From assembly GCF_900102015.1 (NCBI RefSeq), contig NZ_FNAT01000001.1:310001-374000 (forward strand): 64,000 nucleotides of DNA, read 5' to 3'. Positions 49,649 to 61,789 of this stretch are shown here, one piece after another. The translations under genes were made by a program, and so were the position numbers. Source of the stretch: Limimaricola pyoseonensis (GTDB lineage Bacteria; Pseudomonadota; Alphaproteobacteria; Rhodobacterales; Rhodobacteraceae). Below the pieces are notes generated by a model that saw only the letters and a list, made by a program, of their open reading frames with translations, did not search any database and was not told the origin of the DNA. Each line of letters starts with the position of its first letter. The stretch's first letter is position 1.

Positions 49649-50271
49649 TGCGCCGCGCGGCTCTGGCGCTTCTCGGCCTTTGCCTGGCGCTGTCGGCCGG
49701 TCCGGCCATGGCCCAGCGCGTGGCCGATGCCCGGCCCGTGGCCGACACGCAGGCCGCGCCGGCGCCGGCGCCCGCCGTTTCCGCGGTTCTGGTGATCGAC
49801 ACCGAGCGGCTGTTTGCCGAAACCCGCTTCGGCCAGCGCATCGCGCGCGAACTGCAGCAGGACTCCGAGGCGCTGGCCGAGGAAAACCGCGCCCTCGAGG
49901 CCGAGCTGACGGCGGAAGAGCAGAGCCTGACCGAACGCCGCGCCGACATGACGCCCGAGGCCTTCCGGGCCGAGGCCGAGGCGTTCGACGCCAAGGTGCA
50001 GCAGATCCGCCGTGAACGCGACGCGAGGGAAAGGGCGCTGCAGCAGGAAATCGCGCAAAGCCGCGAACGCTTTCTCGCCGCGGCCGGACCAACGCTCGGC
50101 GAGGTGATGATCGCCCGCGGCGCCTCGGTGATGCTCGACCGCCGGGCGGTGTTTCTGTCGACCGGTGCGGTCGACGCCACCGATGCCGCGATCGCCGCGC
50201 TCGACGCCGCGGTGGGCGACGGGGCCGAGATCGAGGACGCGCCCCGGGGCGAGGACCCGGCGCCGCGCTGA
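49648..50271 (+). CDS. skp: OmpH/Skp family periplasmic chaperone
   Basis: The 207-residue product has a signal peptide (cleavage likely after AMA) and a long charged helical hairpin (about residues 60-135: ELQQDSEALAEENRALEAEL) followed by a small C-terminal core, as in Skp/OmpH, which holds unfolded outer membrane proteins. An Ala/Pro stretch after the signal and an acidic tail are extra. It is coupled to bamA by start-stop overlap. lpxD, which often comes next, is missing here. Confidence 0.85.
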   Translation: MRRAALALLGLCLALSAGPAMAQRVADARPVADTQAAPAPAPAVSAVLVIDTERLFAETRFGQRIARELQQDSEALAEENRALEAELTAEEQSLTERRADMTPEAFRAEAEAFDAKVQQIRRERDARERALQQEIAQSRERFLAAAGPTLGEVMIARGASVMLDRRAVFLSTGAVDATDAAIAALDAAVGDGAEIEDAPRGEDPAPR

Positions 50272-50361
50272 GGCCGGGCGATCGGGGCCGGCGCTTGCCG
50301 GGCGGGGGGCGAGTTGCTAGTCAGACGGCGAATATTGGCCCCGAGGGAAGGACCCCGAGAC

Positions 50362-50838
50362 ATGACCGACACCCCCGAGACGGGCGCGCCCACCACCGCC
50401 GACATCCAGCTGATCCAGCGCATCCTGCCGCATCGCTACCCGTTCCTGCTGGTGGACCGCGTGGTCGACATCGACGGCACGCGCTCGGCCACGGGCCTGA
50501 AGAACGTCACCATGAACGAGCCGCATTTCCAGGGGCATTTCCCCGGCACGCCGATCATGCCGGGCGTCACCATTGTCGAGGCGATGGCGCAGACCGCGGG
50601 CGTGATGGTCGGGGCCTCGATGGGCCTCGTCGACGGCAACATGCTGATCTACTTCATGGGCATCGACAACTGCAAGTTCCGCCGCAAGGTGGTGCCCGGC
50701 GACCGGCTGGAGATGCGGGTCGAGACCACGCGCGGCAAGCCCGGCGGCAAGGTCTGGCGCTTCAAGGGCGTGGCTACCGTCGATGGCGAGATGGCCGCCG
50801 AGGCCGAGTTCACCGCGATGATGGACCTGCAGGGCTGA
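50362..50838 (+). CDS. fabZ: 3-hydroxyacyl-ACP dehydratase FabZ
   Basis: FabZ dehydrates 3-hydroxyacyl-ACP in fatty acid elongation. The 158-residue hot-dog protein shows [13 protein letters not shown] and [18 protein letters not shown] with the catalytic His and the downstream Glu (VEAMAQ). ATG 50362 is chosen over an upstream TTG/GTG extension and has AAGGA upstream. FabZ and LpxA share the substrate pool of 3-hydroxyacyl-ACP, which explains the lpx linkage. Confidence 0.97.
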   Translation: MTDTPETGAPTTADIQLIQRILPHRYPFLLVDRVVDIDGTRSATGLKNVTMNEPHFQGHFPGTPIMPGVTIVEAMAQTAGVMVGASMGLVDGNMLIYFMGIDNCKFRRKVVPGDRLEMRVETTRGKPGGKVWRFKGVATVDGEMAAEAEFTAMMDLQG

Positions 50839-51620
50839 TGGCCGCGATCCACCCTTCCGCCGTGATCGAGGAGGGCGCGCGGATCGGCGAAGGCTGCCGC
50901 GTCGGCCCGTTCTGCCATGTCGGGCCCGAGGTGGTGCTGGGCGACGGCGTCGAGCTCAAGAGCCACGTCGTCGTCACCGGCGACACCGAGATCGGCGCGG
51001 AGACGGTGGTGTTCCCCTTCGCGGTGATCGGCGAGATCCCGCAGGACCTGAAGTTCGGCGGCGAGCGCACCCGGCTGCGGATCGGTGCGCGCAACCGCAT
51101 CCGCGAACACGTGACGATCAACACCGGCACCCAGGGCGGCGGCGGCGAGACGCGGGTGGGCGACGACTGCCTGCTGATGGCCGGCTGCCACGTCGCGCAT
51201 GACGTCACCGTCGGCGACCGGGTGATCCTCGTGAACCACGCCAGCGTCGCCGGCCACTGCCAGATCGGCGACGACGTGATCGTCGGCGGGCTCTGCGGCA
51301 TCCACCAGTTCGTCCGCATCGGCCGCGGCGCGATCATCGGCGCGGTGACCATGGTGACCAACGATGTCATTCCCTTCGGTCTCGTGCAGGGGCCGCGCGG
51401 CCGGCTCGACGGTCTGAACCTCGTCGGGTTGAAGCGCCGCGGCACCGAGCGCGCCGAGATTTCCGCGCTGCGCGCCGCCTTCCGGGCGCTGGCCGAGGGC
51501 GACGGCACCTTCCACCAGCGCGCGGCCGACCTGTCGGAGAGCGACAGCGCCCTGGTGCGCGAACTCGTGGCCTTCGTCTCGGGCGACAGCGACCGCCAGT
51601 TCCTGACGCCGCAGGGCTGA
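50838..51620 (+). CDS. lpxA: UDP-N-acetylglucosamine acyltransferase LpxA
   Basis: LpxA starts lipid A synthesis by O-acylating UDP-GlcNAc. The 260-residue protein is a left-handed beta-helix with hexapeptide repeats (AVIEEGARIGEGCRVGPFC onward) and catalytic His in LMAGCHVAHDVTVGD, then GGLCGIHQFVRIG. It starts at 50838, overlapping the fabZ stop; a longer frame from 50295 is a shadow. Confidence 0.97.
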   Translation: MAAIHPSAVIEEGARIGEGCRVGPFCHVGPEVVLGDGVELKSHVVVTGDTEIGAETVVFPFAVIGEIPQDLKFGGERTRLRIGARNRIREHVTINTGTQGGGGETRVGDDCLLMAGCHVAHDVTVGDRVILVNHASVAGHCQIGDDVIVGGLCGIHQFVRIGRGAIIGAVTMVTNDVIPFGLVQGPRGRLDGLNLVGLKRRGTERAEISALRAAFRALAEGDGTFHQRAADLSESDSALVRELVAFVSGDSDRQFLTPQG

Positions 51621-51621
51621 G

Positions 51622-52407
51622 ATGGCGCTGGCGCTCCTTGCCGGAACCGGGGCGCTGCCGGGCGAGATCCTGGCGCGCCGCCCCGACGCGCTGGTCTGCG
51701 AGATGCGCGGCGTGCCGGTCGATGCGCCCGAGGTGGCCGAACGGCTATCCTACCGCATCGAGACGCTCGGCACCTTGCTGGCCGAGCTGAAGGCGCACGG
51801 CGTGGACGAGATCTGCCTTGCCGGCGCGATGACCCGCCCCGCGGTCGACCCGTCGGCCATCGACGCCGCCACCGCGCCGCTGGTGCCGCGCCTGATGGCA
51901 GCCATGGGCCAGGGCGACGACGGCACGCTGCGCGCCGTGATGGCGCTCCTCGAAGAACAGGGCTTCGCCCTGCGCGCCGCGCACGAGATCGCGCCCGACC
52001 TGCTGCCCGAAGCCGGGGCGCTGGGTGCGGTCGCCCCGAACGACGCGCATCGCGCCGATGCCGACCGCGCCGAGGCGGTGCACCGCGCCATGGCCGCCGC
52101 CGATGTCGGGCAGGCCTGCGTGGTGCGCGGCGGCCTCTGCCTCGCGGTCGAGGCGCTGCCCGGCACCGACTGGATGCTCGACAGCCTCGCGAACGGCGAG
52201 GCTGCGGGCGGGCTGCTCTACAAGGCGCCCAAGCCCGGTCAGGATCGCCGCGCCGATCTGCCGGTGATCGGCCCAGCCACGGTGGAGCGCGCGGCGCGCG
52301 CGGGCCTCTCGGCCATCGTCATCGCGGCGGGCGGTGTCATGGTGCTGGGCCGCGACGAGGTCGTCGCGCTGGCGGACCGCCACGGCATCGCGCTCTGGGT
52401 GCGCTGA
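51622..52407 (+). CDS. lpxI: UDP-2,3-diacylglucosamine diphosphatase LpxI
   Basis: LpxI cleaves UDP-2,3-diacylglucosamine to lipid X in alphaproteobacteria, replacing the unrelated LpxH of enterics. The 261-residue product (DUF1009) shows LALLAGTGALPGEI, AGAMTRPAVDPS, ALGAVAPNDAHRADADRA and LPVIGPATVERAARAG. It starts one base after the lpxA stop and overlaps the lpxB start, fitting sequential steps of one pathway. Confidence 0.93.
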   Translation: MALALLAGTGALPGEILARRPDALVCEMRGVPVDAPEVAERLSYRIETLGTLLAELKAHGVDEICLAGAMTRPAVDPSAIDAATAPLVPRLMAAMGQGDDGTLRAVMALLEEQGFALRAAHEIAPDLLPEAGALGAVAPNDAHRADADRAEAVHRAMAAADVGQACVVRGGLCLAVEALPGTDWMLDSLANGEAAGGLLYKAPKPGQDRRADLPVIGPATVERAARAGLSAIVIAAGGVMVLGRDEVVALADRHGIALWVR

Positions 52408-53555
52408 TGCGGGTCTTCGTCATCGCGGGCGAGCCCTCGGGCGATCGGCTCGGCCGGGCCGTCATGGCGGGGCTGAAGCAGCTGTCCCCCGGCATCGCCT
52501 TCGACGGCGTCGGCGGGCCCGGCATGCAGGCCGAAGGGCTGAAGAGCCGCTTTCCGATGGACGAGCTGTCGGTGATGGGCATCGCCGAGGTGCTGCCGCG
52601 CTACCGCCAGCTCATGCGCCGCATCGACGAGACCGCCCGCGCGGTGATCGAGACCAGGCCCGACATCCTGCTGACCATCGACAGCCCCGATTTCTGCCTG
52701 CGCGTGGCGCGGCGGGTGAAGGAGGCGGGCGCAAAGGTGCGCTGCGTGCATTACGTCGCGCCGACGGTCTGGGCCTGGCGGCCGGGCCGGGCGGCAAAAA
52801 TGGCGCGCAGCATCGACCACGTGTTGGCGCTCTTTCCGTTCGAGCCGCCCTACATGGAGGCGGCCGGGATGGAGTGCGACTTCGTCGGTCACCCGGTCGT
52901 GACCGACCCGCAGGCCACCGAGAAGGAAGCCCGCGCTTTCCGCGACCGCCACGGCATCGGTGATGCGCCCTTGGTGCTGGCGCTGCCCGGATCGCGGCGG
53001 GGCGAGGTGCAGCGCCTGTCCGAGACCTTCGGCGCGGCGCTGGCCCGCGTGCAGGCGGCGCTGCCCGAGGCCCGCGTGGTGCTGCCCTGCGCCGCGCCGG
53101 TGGCGGACCTCGTACGCGCGGAGACGCGGCATTGGGACGTCGCGCCGCTCTTGATCGATCCGGCCGACGACCCGGACGGGGCCGAGAAGCGCGCGGCCTT
53201 CCGCGCCGCCGACGTCGCGCTCGCGGCTTCGGGCACGGTGTCGCTGGAGCTGGCGGCGGCCGATACGCCGATGGTCGTGGCCTACGACATGGGCTGGATC
53301 TCGCGGCAGATTATCGGGCGGATGCTGCTGACCGACACGGTGACGCTGGTGAACCTCGTGAGCGAGACCCGCGTGGTGCCGGAATATATCGGCCGCGATT
53401 GCCAGCCCGAGCCGATAGGCCGGGCGCTGCTGCGGGTGCTGGAGCGTCCCGAGGCGCAGCGCGCGGCGCTGGCCGAGACGATGCAGCGGTTGGGTGCGGC
53501 AGGCGAGGCCCCGGGGCTGCGCGCGGCCCGCGCGATCCTCGACCGCGCGGGCTAG
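52407..53555 (+). CDS. lpxB: Lipid A disaccharide synthase
   Basis: LpxB joins lipid X to UDP-diacylglucosamine, forming the lipid A backbone. The 382-residue GT19 glycosyltransferase shows VFVIAGEPSGDRLGR, HYVAPTVWAWRPGRA, FEPPYMEAAGMECDFVGHP and LPGSRRGEVQRLSETF. It starts at 52407 within the lpxI stop (TGATG) and closes the cluster. A long perfect palindrome follows its stop. Confidence 0.96.
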   Translation: MRVFVIAGEPSGDRLGRAVMAGLKQLSPGIAFDGVGGPGMQAEGLKSRFPMDELSVMGIAEVLPRYRQLMRRIDETARAVIETRPDILLTIDSPDFCLRVARRVKEAGAKVRCVHYVAPTVWAWRPGRAAKMARSIDHVLALFPFEPPYMEAAGMECDFVGHPVVTDPQATEKEARAFRDRHGIGDAPLVLALPGSRRGEVQRLSETFGAALARVQAALPEARVVLPCAAPVADLVRAETRHWDVAPLLIDPADDPDGAEKRAAFRAADVALAASGTVSLELAAADTPMVVAYDMGWISRQIIGRMLLTDTVTLVNLVSETRVVPEYIGRDCQPEPIGRALLRVLERPEAQRAALAETMQRLGAAGEAPGLRAARAILDRAG

Positions 53556-53577
53556 TACCGGTTTCTTCGGAGATACC

Positions 53578-53603
53578 GGCAAAACTCTTCGAAGAGTTTT
53601 GCC
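53578..53603. terminator. 26-bp perfect palindrome between lpxB and mnmA
   Basis: A perfect inverted repeat with no spacer is centred at 53590/53591 (left arm GGCAAAACTCTTC). The A4 and T4 tracts allow it to act as a terminator in both directions between the convergent genes. A similar palindrome may be repeated in related genomes. Confidence 0.75.
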
Positions 53604-53610
53604 CCCGGCC

Positions 53611-54750
53611 TCAGCGGCCCTTCCAGATCCAGCCGCCGCCCAGCACGCGGCTGCCCTCGGTGGCGTAGAACACGCAGGCCTGGCCCGGCGAGACACCCTG
53701 CTCGGGCGACAGAAGCTCGACCTCGGCCTCGGTTTCGCTGATCGGGCGGATCACGGCGGGCGCCGGCGGTCGGGTGGACCGCACGCGCACCAGCACCTCG
53801 CGCTCGGCCTGGTCGGTGAAGCTGCCGCCGCCGATCCAGTTGACCTCGCGGATCGGCACCCGGCGCGTTGCCAGCATCTCCTTCGGGCCGACCACGACGC
53901 GGCGGGCGTCGACGTCGAGCTTGACCACGTAGAGCGGCTCGTCGAGGCCGCCGATGCCAAGGCCCCGCCGCTGGCCCACCGTGTAGTGGATCAGCCCGCG
54001 ATGCTCGCCCAGCACCCGGCCGTCGGCATGCACGATCTCGCCCGGCTCGGCCGCGCCGGGGCGCAGCTTCTCGATCACCGCGGCGTAGTTGCCGTTCGGC
54101 ACGAAGCAGATGTCCTGGCTGTCGGGCTTGTCTGCGACCGACAGCCCGTAGCGCGCGGCGAGCGCGCGCGTCTCGGCCTTCGACGCCAGCCCGCCGAGCG
54201 GAAAGCGCAGGTAGTCGAGCTGCTCCTGCGTGGTCGAGAACAGGAAGTAGCTCTGGTCGCGGTTGGCGTCGGCGGCCGAGTGCAACTCGGCCCCGTGCTC
54301 GCCCATCTCGCGGCGGATGTAGTGCCCGGTCGCCATGCAGTCGGCGTCGAGATCCTTGGCGGTGGCGAGCAGGTCCTTGAACTTCACCCGCTCGTTGCAG
54401 CGGATGCAGGGGACCGGCGTCGCACCGGCGAGGTAGCTGTCGGCGAACTCGTCGATCACCGCCTCGCGGAAGGTGTTCTCGTAGTCGAGCACGTAATGCG
54501 GAAAGCCCATGCTCTCGGCCACGCGGCGCGCGTCGTGGATGTCGCGGCCCGCGCAGCAGGCACCTTTCTTGGCCAGCGCCGCGCCGTGGTCATAAAGCTG
54601 CAGCGTCACGCCGACGACGTCGTAACCCTCTTCCTTGAGCTGGGCGGCCACCACCGAGCTGTCGACGCCGCCGGACATGGCCACCACGACGCGGGTTTCG
54701 GAGGCCGGCTTGGCGAAGCCCAGCGAATTGACTGCGGTATCGAGCGGCAT
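53611..54750 (-). CDS. mnmA: tRNA 2-thiouridylase MnmA
   Basis: MnmA thiolates U34 of tRNAs for Lys, Glu and Gln. The 379-residue product has the PP-loop motif [16 protein letters not shown], catalytic cysteines in [12 protein letters not shown] and a second Cys in [11 protein letters not shown], then the beta-barrel domain. AAGGA lies 7 nt before ATG 54750. It ends at the palindrome shared with lpxB and is divergent from sciP. Confidence 0.96.
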   Translation of the reverse strand: MPLDTAVNSLGFAKPASETRVVVAMSGGVDSSVVAAQLKEEGYDVVGVTLQLYDHGAALAKKGACCAGRDIHDARRVAESMGFPHYVLDYENTFREAVIDEFADSYLAGATPVPCIRCNERVKFKDLLATAKDLDADCMATGHYIRREMGEHGAELHSAADANRDQSYFLFSTTQEQLDYLRFPLGGLASKAETRALAARYGLSVADKPDSQDICFVPNGNYAAVIEKLRPGAAEPGEIVHADGRVLGEHRGLIHYTVGQRRGLGIGGLDEPLYVVKLDVDARRVVVGPKEMLATRRVPIREVNWIGGGSFTDQAEREVLVRVRSTRPPAPAVIRPISETEAEVELLSPEQGVSPGQACVFYATEGSRVLGGGWIWKGR

Positions 54751-54907
54751 GGGGTGATCCTTGCGCGTTGGGGAGGGGCGTCGGCGCGCGGCGCTGGCGA
54801 TCGCGCCGGAATATATGAAAAACGCGCCCGTTCTCAACCCCCCCTCCTTCACCCGTCCTTAGGGGCTTTCGCGTCAGGGTCCGGTCGGGGGTGGAAGGAG
54901 GGTGACG

Positions 54908-55207
54908 ATGTATCTCAGGAAGATCGACGGGCCACGCGCGGTCACGCTGCCCGACGGCACGGTGATGACCCGTGCCGATCTGCCGCCGCCGGGCACCGCC
55001 CGCTGGGTGGCGTCGCGCAAGGCGGCCCTGCTCAAGGCGGTGGCCTCGGGGCTCGTTCGGCGCGACTGGGTGGAGGAGACCTACGGGATCTCGCCCGAGG
55101 AACTGGCCAGCTGGGAGCGGCTGGCGGGCCGGCATGGTGTCCCGGGGCTCAGGGCCACCTCGGTGCAGAAATACCGGGGTCCCGCACGAAAGCGTGGACA
55201 ACCATAG
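54908..55207 (+). CDS. sciP: CtrA inhibitor SciP (DUF1153)
   Basis: SciP is a small helix-turn-helix protein that binds CtrA-controlled promoters and blocks transcription. The 99-residue product matches the DUF1153 pattern: LPPPGTARWVASRKAALLKA, GISPEELASWERLAGRHGVP and GLRATSVQKYR. AAGGAGG at 6-nt spacing supports ATG 54908; a GTG at 54902 is open but less well placed. It lies 95 nt upstream of ctrA in the same direction. Confidence 0.88.
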   Translation: MYLRKIDGPRAVTLPDGTVMTRADLPPPGTARWVASRKAALLKAVASGLVRRDWVEETYGISPEELASWERLAGRHGVPGLRATSVQKYRGPARKRGQP

Positions 55208-55225
55208 CGTGTATTGGCACTCTCC

Positions 55226-55262
55226 AACCATGGTAACATGGTTTTAACGGTTGAGCGGTTAA
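55226..55262 (+). promoter_or_regulatory. Candidate CtrA site and inverted repeat in the ctrA promoter
   Basis: GTAA (55233-55236), 7 nt, then TTAA (55244-55247) differs by one base from the CtrA consensus TTAA-N7-TTAA. It is overlapped by the 7-bp inverted repeat AACCATG-GTAA-CATGGTT (55226-55243). A further TTAA lies at 55259-55262, within GGTTAAG. The site is 56 nt upstream of the ctrA start, a plausible place for autoregulation. Confidence 0.5.
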
Positions 55263-55302
55263 GTCGGACTCAACGCATGCCGGTATCGGAAGGGGCCAAG
55301 AA

Positions 55303-56019
55303 ATGCGCGTTTTGCTTGTGGAGGACGACCCGACCACCTCGAAGAGCATCGAGTTGATGCTGACCCACGCGAACCTCAACGTCTACGCGACGGACATGGG
55401 GGAGGAAGGCATCGACCTGGCGAAGCTCTACGACTACGACCTGATCCTTCTGGATCTGCACCTGCCGGACATGAACGGTCACGAGGTTCTGCGCCAGCTC
55501 CGGCTCAACCGCGTCGAGACACCGATCCTGATCCTGTCGGGCGATGACGGCACCGAAAGCAAGCTCAAGGGCTTCGGTTTCGGCGCCGACGACTACCTGA
55601 CCAAGCCGTTTCACCGCGACGAGCTGGTCGCGCGGATCCATGCGATCATCCGCCGCTCGAAGGGCCATGCCCAGTCGGTGATCACCACCGGGCTGGTGTC
55701 GGTCAACCTCGACGCCAAGACCGTCGAGGCGGCCGGCCAACCGGTGCACCTGACCGGCAAGGAATACCAGATGCTGGAGCTTCTGAGCCTGCGCAAGGGC
55801 ACCACCCTGACCAAGGAGATGTTCCTCAACCACCTCTACGGCGGCATGGACGAGCCGGAGCTGAAGATCATCGACGTCTTCATCTGCAAGCTGCGCAAGA
55901 AGCTGGCCCAGGCCACCGGTGGAGAGACCTATATCGAGACCGTCTGGGGCCGTGGCTACGTGCTGCGCGACCCCGAGCCGAAGGGCCAGGCCGCCCCCAG
56001 GATCGCCGTCGGGGCCTGA
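55303..56019 (+). CDS. ctrA: Cell cycle/motility response regulator CtrA
   Basis: The 238-residue OmpR-type regulator starts [20 protein letters not shown], with phosphoacceptor Asp51 in [13 protein letters not shown], and a winged-helix DNA-binding domain ([44 protein letters not shown]). In Rhodobacterales CtrA is usually not essential and controls motility and gene transfer agent genes. Phosphate arrives from CckA through ChpT, encoded in the same window. A proline-containing tail without Caulobacter's di-alanine end (it ends IAVGA) follows. Confidence 0.97.
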   Translation: MRVLLVEDDPTTSKSIELMLTHANLNVYATDMGEEGIDLAKLYDYDLILLDLHLPDMNGHEVLRQLRLNRVETPILILSGDDGTESKLKGFGFGADDYLTKPFHRDELVARIHAIIRRSKGHAQSVITTGLVSVNLDAKTVEAAGQPVHLTGKEYQMLELLSLRKGTTLTKEMFLNHLYGGMDEPELKIIDVFICKLRKKLAQATGGETYIETVWGRGYVLRDPEPKGQAAPRIAVGA

Positions 56020-56092
56020 GCGGCGCGAACGCGGCCCCTTTCCCGGCTTCGGCCCGCCGACCGATCTGGACGCTGCCGGGGCGGGCTTCTAA

Positions 56093-60417
<4,325 letters not shown>

Positions 60418-60464
60418 ACATTTCCGCAACACCGGAACACGCCGAGACCGCATGAGAACGGAAT

Positions 60465-60479
60465 GTTCTCATTAAGTTC
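60465..60479 (+). promoter_or_regulatory. LexA (SOS) box of alphaproteobacterial type
   Basis: GTTC (60465-60468), seven nucleotides, GTTC (60476-60479) is an exact match to GTTC-N7-GTTC, the LexA operator established for Rhodobacter and other alphaproteobacteria. TGAGAAC at 60453-60459 and 60500-60506 add inverted copies of the GTTCTCA half. A TTTACA -35-like element begins at 60480, so bound LexA would cover the promoter. The next gene is the small membrane peptide at 60545. Confidence 0.7.
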
Positions 60480-60544
60480 TTTACAGGTCCGTTCCCGTGT
60501 GAGAACAAAGTGGCAACTGGAACGCGCAGGGAAGGAGACGCGCC

Positions 60545-60667
60545 ATGGCACGGGAACTGAAACTGGTGATCGACCGCTCGCGCGACACGCTGCTTTCGGA
60601 CGCGCTGGGCGTGGCCTCCCTCGTTGCATTGCTTTTTGTCGGTCTTTGCCTCCCCGGCCTGGTCTGA
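60545..60667 (+). CDS. 40-residue membrane peptide, probably LexA-controlled
   Basis: ATG 60545 follows AAGGAG at 8-nt spacing and opens a 40-codon frame ending at 60667. The product has a charged N-terminal half (MARELKLVIDRSRDTLLSD) and a single membrane helix over about residues 20-39 (ALGVASLVALLFVGLCLPGL), with Cys35. No homologue was recognised. An exact LexA box lies 65 nt upstream and a strong terminator 133 nt downstream, so it forms its own small transcription unit after recG. Small SOS-induced membrane peptides such as Caulobacter SidA inhibit cell division; a similar role is possible but inferred only. Confidence 0.7.
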   Translation: MARELKLVIDRSRDTLLSDALGVASLVALLFVGLCLPGLV

Positions 60668-60799
60668 CACCGATTTGCCCGGACCCTTCGCCGGTCGCCG
60701 CAGCCCAAGTCCCGCAGGGCGCTGGCGGCGGATAGCCTGATCCGTCGCCCGGAACCGCCCCGTTCCGTTCGCGGCCGGAGCCCCGGAAGGTCCCGACTT

Positions 60800-60839
60800 C
60801 GCCGCCGCCACCCCGAGGGGTGCGCGGCGGCGTTTTTTA
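60800..60839 (+). terminator. Strong rho-independent terminator after the SOS peptide gene
   Basis: A 15-bp stem CGCCGCCGCCACCCC / GGGGTG-C-GCGGCGGCG, with one bulged base and a GA loop, is followed by six T. It also lies just beyond the end of the convergent Fe-S scaffold gene. Confidence 0.88.
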
Positions 60840-60850
60840 TCCGGAATGCC

Positions 60851-61324
60851 TCAGCCGCAGGCCGTCTGCGCGCCGCCCTCGGCCTCCTCGACCGCCTGCG
60901 TGACCGCCTCGATCGCCAAGAGGATCGAGGCATGGCGGTTGCGGTATTCGCGCGCCGCCTGCAGCACCTCGAATTCATCGAAGGGCGCGGCGGGGGCGGG
61001 GCCGTTCTCGGCCAGCATCGCGCGCAGCTCGTCGCGCGCCCGCGCCAGTTCGGCATGCGACCGGCCGATCACGTTCTGGCCCACCACCGCGGCCGCGGCT
61101 TGGCCCAGCGCGCAGGCCTTCACGTCCTGACCGTAGCCCGTCACCCGGCCCTCCGACACTGTGACGTCCACCGTCACGGTCGAGCCGCAGAGCGGCGCGC
61201 GGCGGCGCACCGTGGCGTCCGGGGCCTCCAGCCGCTCGGTGAACGGCATCTCGGTCGTCAGCGCGAGGATCCGCTGCGAGTAGAGCTTGATCAGGTCGGT
61301 CTCGCCGCCGGTCGTGTCGGTCAT
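60851..61324 (-). CDS. Iron-sulfur cluster assembly scaffold protein (IscU/NifU-like)
   Basis: The 157-residue product resembles the NifU N-terminal/IscU fold used to build Fe-S clusters: [18 protein letters not shown] at the start, a first cysteine in [12 protein letters not shown], a second in [17 protein letters not shown], and a C-terminal Cys near the end (GGAQTACG). The spacing is not that of canonical IscU, which has an FGCG motif, so it is a divergent scaffold-like protein. It is divergent from hisI. Confidence 0.75.
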   Translation of the reverse strand: MTDTTGGETDLIKLYSQRILALTTEMPFTERLEAPDATVRRRAPLCGSTVTVDVTVSEGRVTGYGQDVKACALGQAAAAVVGQNVIGRSHAELARARDELRAMLAENGPAPAAPFDEFEVLQAAREYRNRHASILLAIEAVTQAVEEAEGGAQTACG

Positions 61325-61390
61325 GTTTGCCCTTTCCCTGCCGCCCCCTTAGATAGGCACGGCGCCAGCAGATGCAAAAGGTTTCCACCG

Positions 61391-61747
61391 ATGTTCGACC
61401 CCGCCTCCCTGCGTTACGACGCCAACGGCCTCATCCCCGCCATCGCGCAGGAGGCCGACACCGGCGAGGTGCTGATGATGGCCTGGATGAACGCGGCCTC
61501 GATCGAGAAGACCTTGGCCAGCGGCATGGTCACCTACTGGTCGCGCTCGCGGCAGGAATTCTGGGAAAAGGGCGCGACTTCGGGCCACCGCCAACGCCTC
61601 GTCGAGATGCGGATCGACTGCGACAGCGACTGCCTGCTGCTGCAGGTCGAACAGACCGGCCCGGCCTGCCACACCGGGCGGCGCAGCTGCTTCTACACCG
61701 CGGTGCGGGACGGCGAAGAGGTCGAGCTCACGAAGCCGATGGTGTGA
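61391..61747 (+). CDS. hisI: Phosphoribosyl-AMP cyclohydrolase
   Basis: HisI opens the adenine ring of PR-AMP in histidine synthesis. The 118-residue single-domain enzyme shows [57 protein letters not shown] and HTGRRSCFY, which hold the zinc and magnesium ligands. ATG 61391 gives the usual length; the longer frame from 60932 is a shadow. No other his genes are adjacent. Confidence 0.96.
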   Translation: MFDPASLRYDANGLIPAIAQEADTGEVLMMAWMNAASIEKTLASGMVTYWSRSRQEFWEKGATSGHRQRLVEMRIDCDSDCLLLQVEQTGPACHTGRRSCFYTAVRDGEEVELTKPMV

Positions 61748-61789
61748 CGGCTGAACCGTCGGGCCGGAGTATTTGAAGAGTAAAGTGGC

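Noticed and set aside
55244-55262. TTAA-N11-TTAA as a CtrA box
   Set aside because: The spacing is 11 rather than 7 nt; the overlapping GTAA-N7-TTAA is the better candidate.
61755-61789. GGAGTATTT-like sequence between hisI and gluQ, possibly a dispersed roseobacter motif
   Set aside because: The resemblance is from memory, and only one copy is visible in the window.
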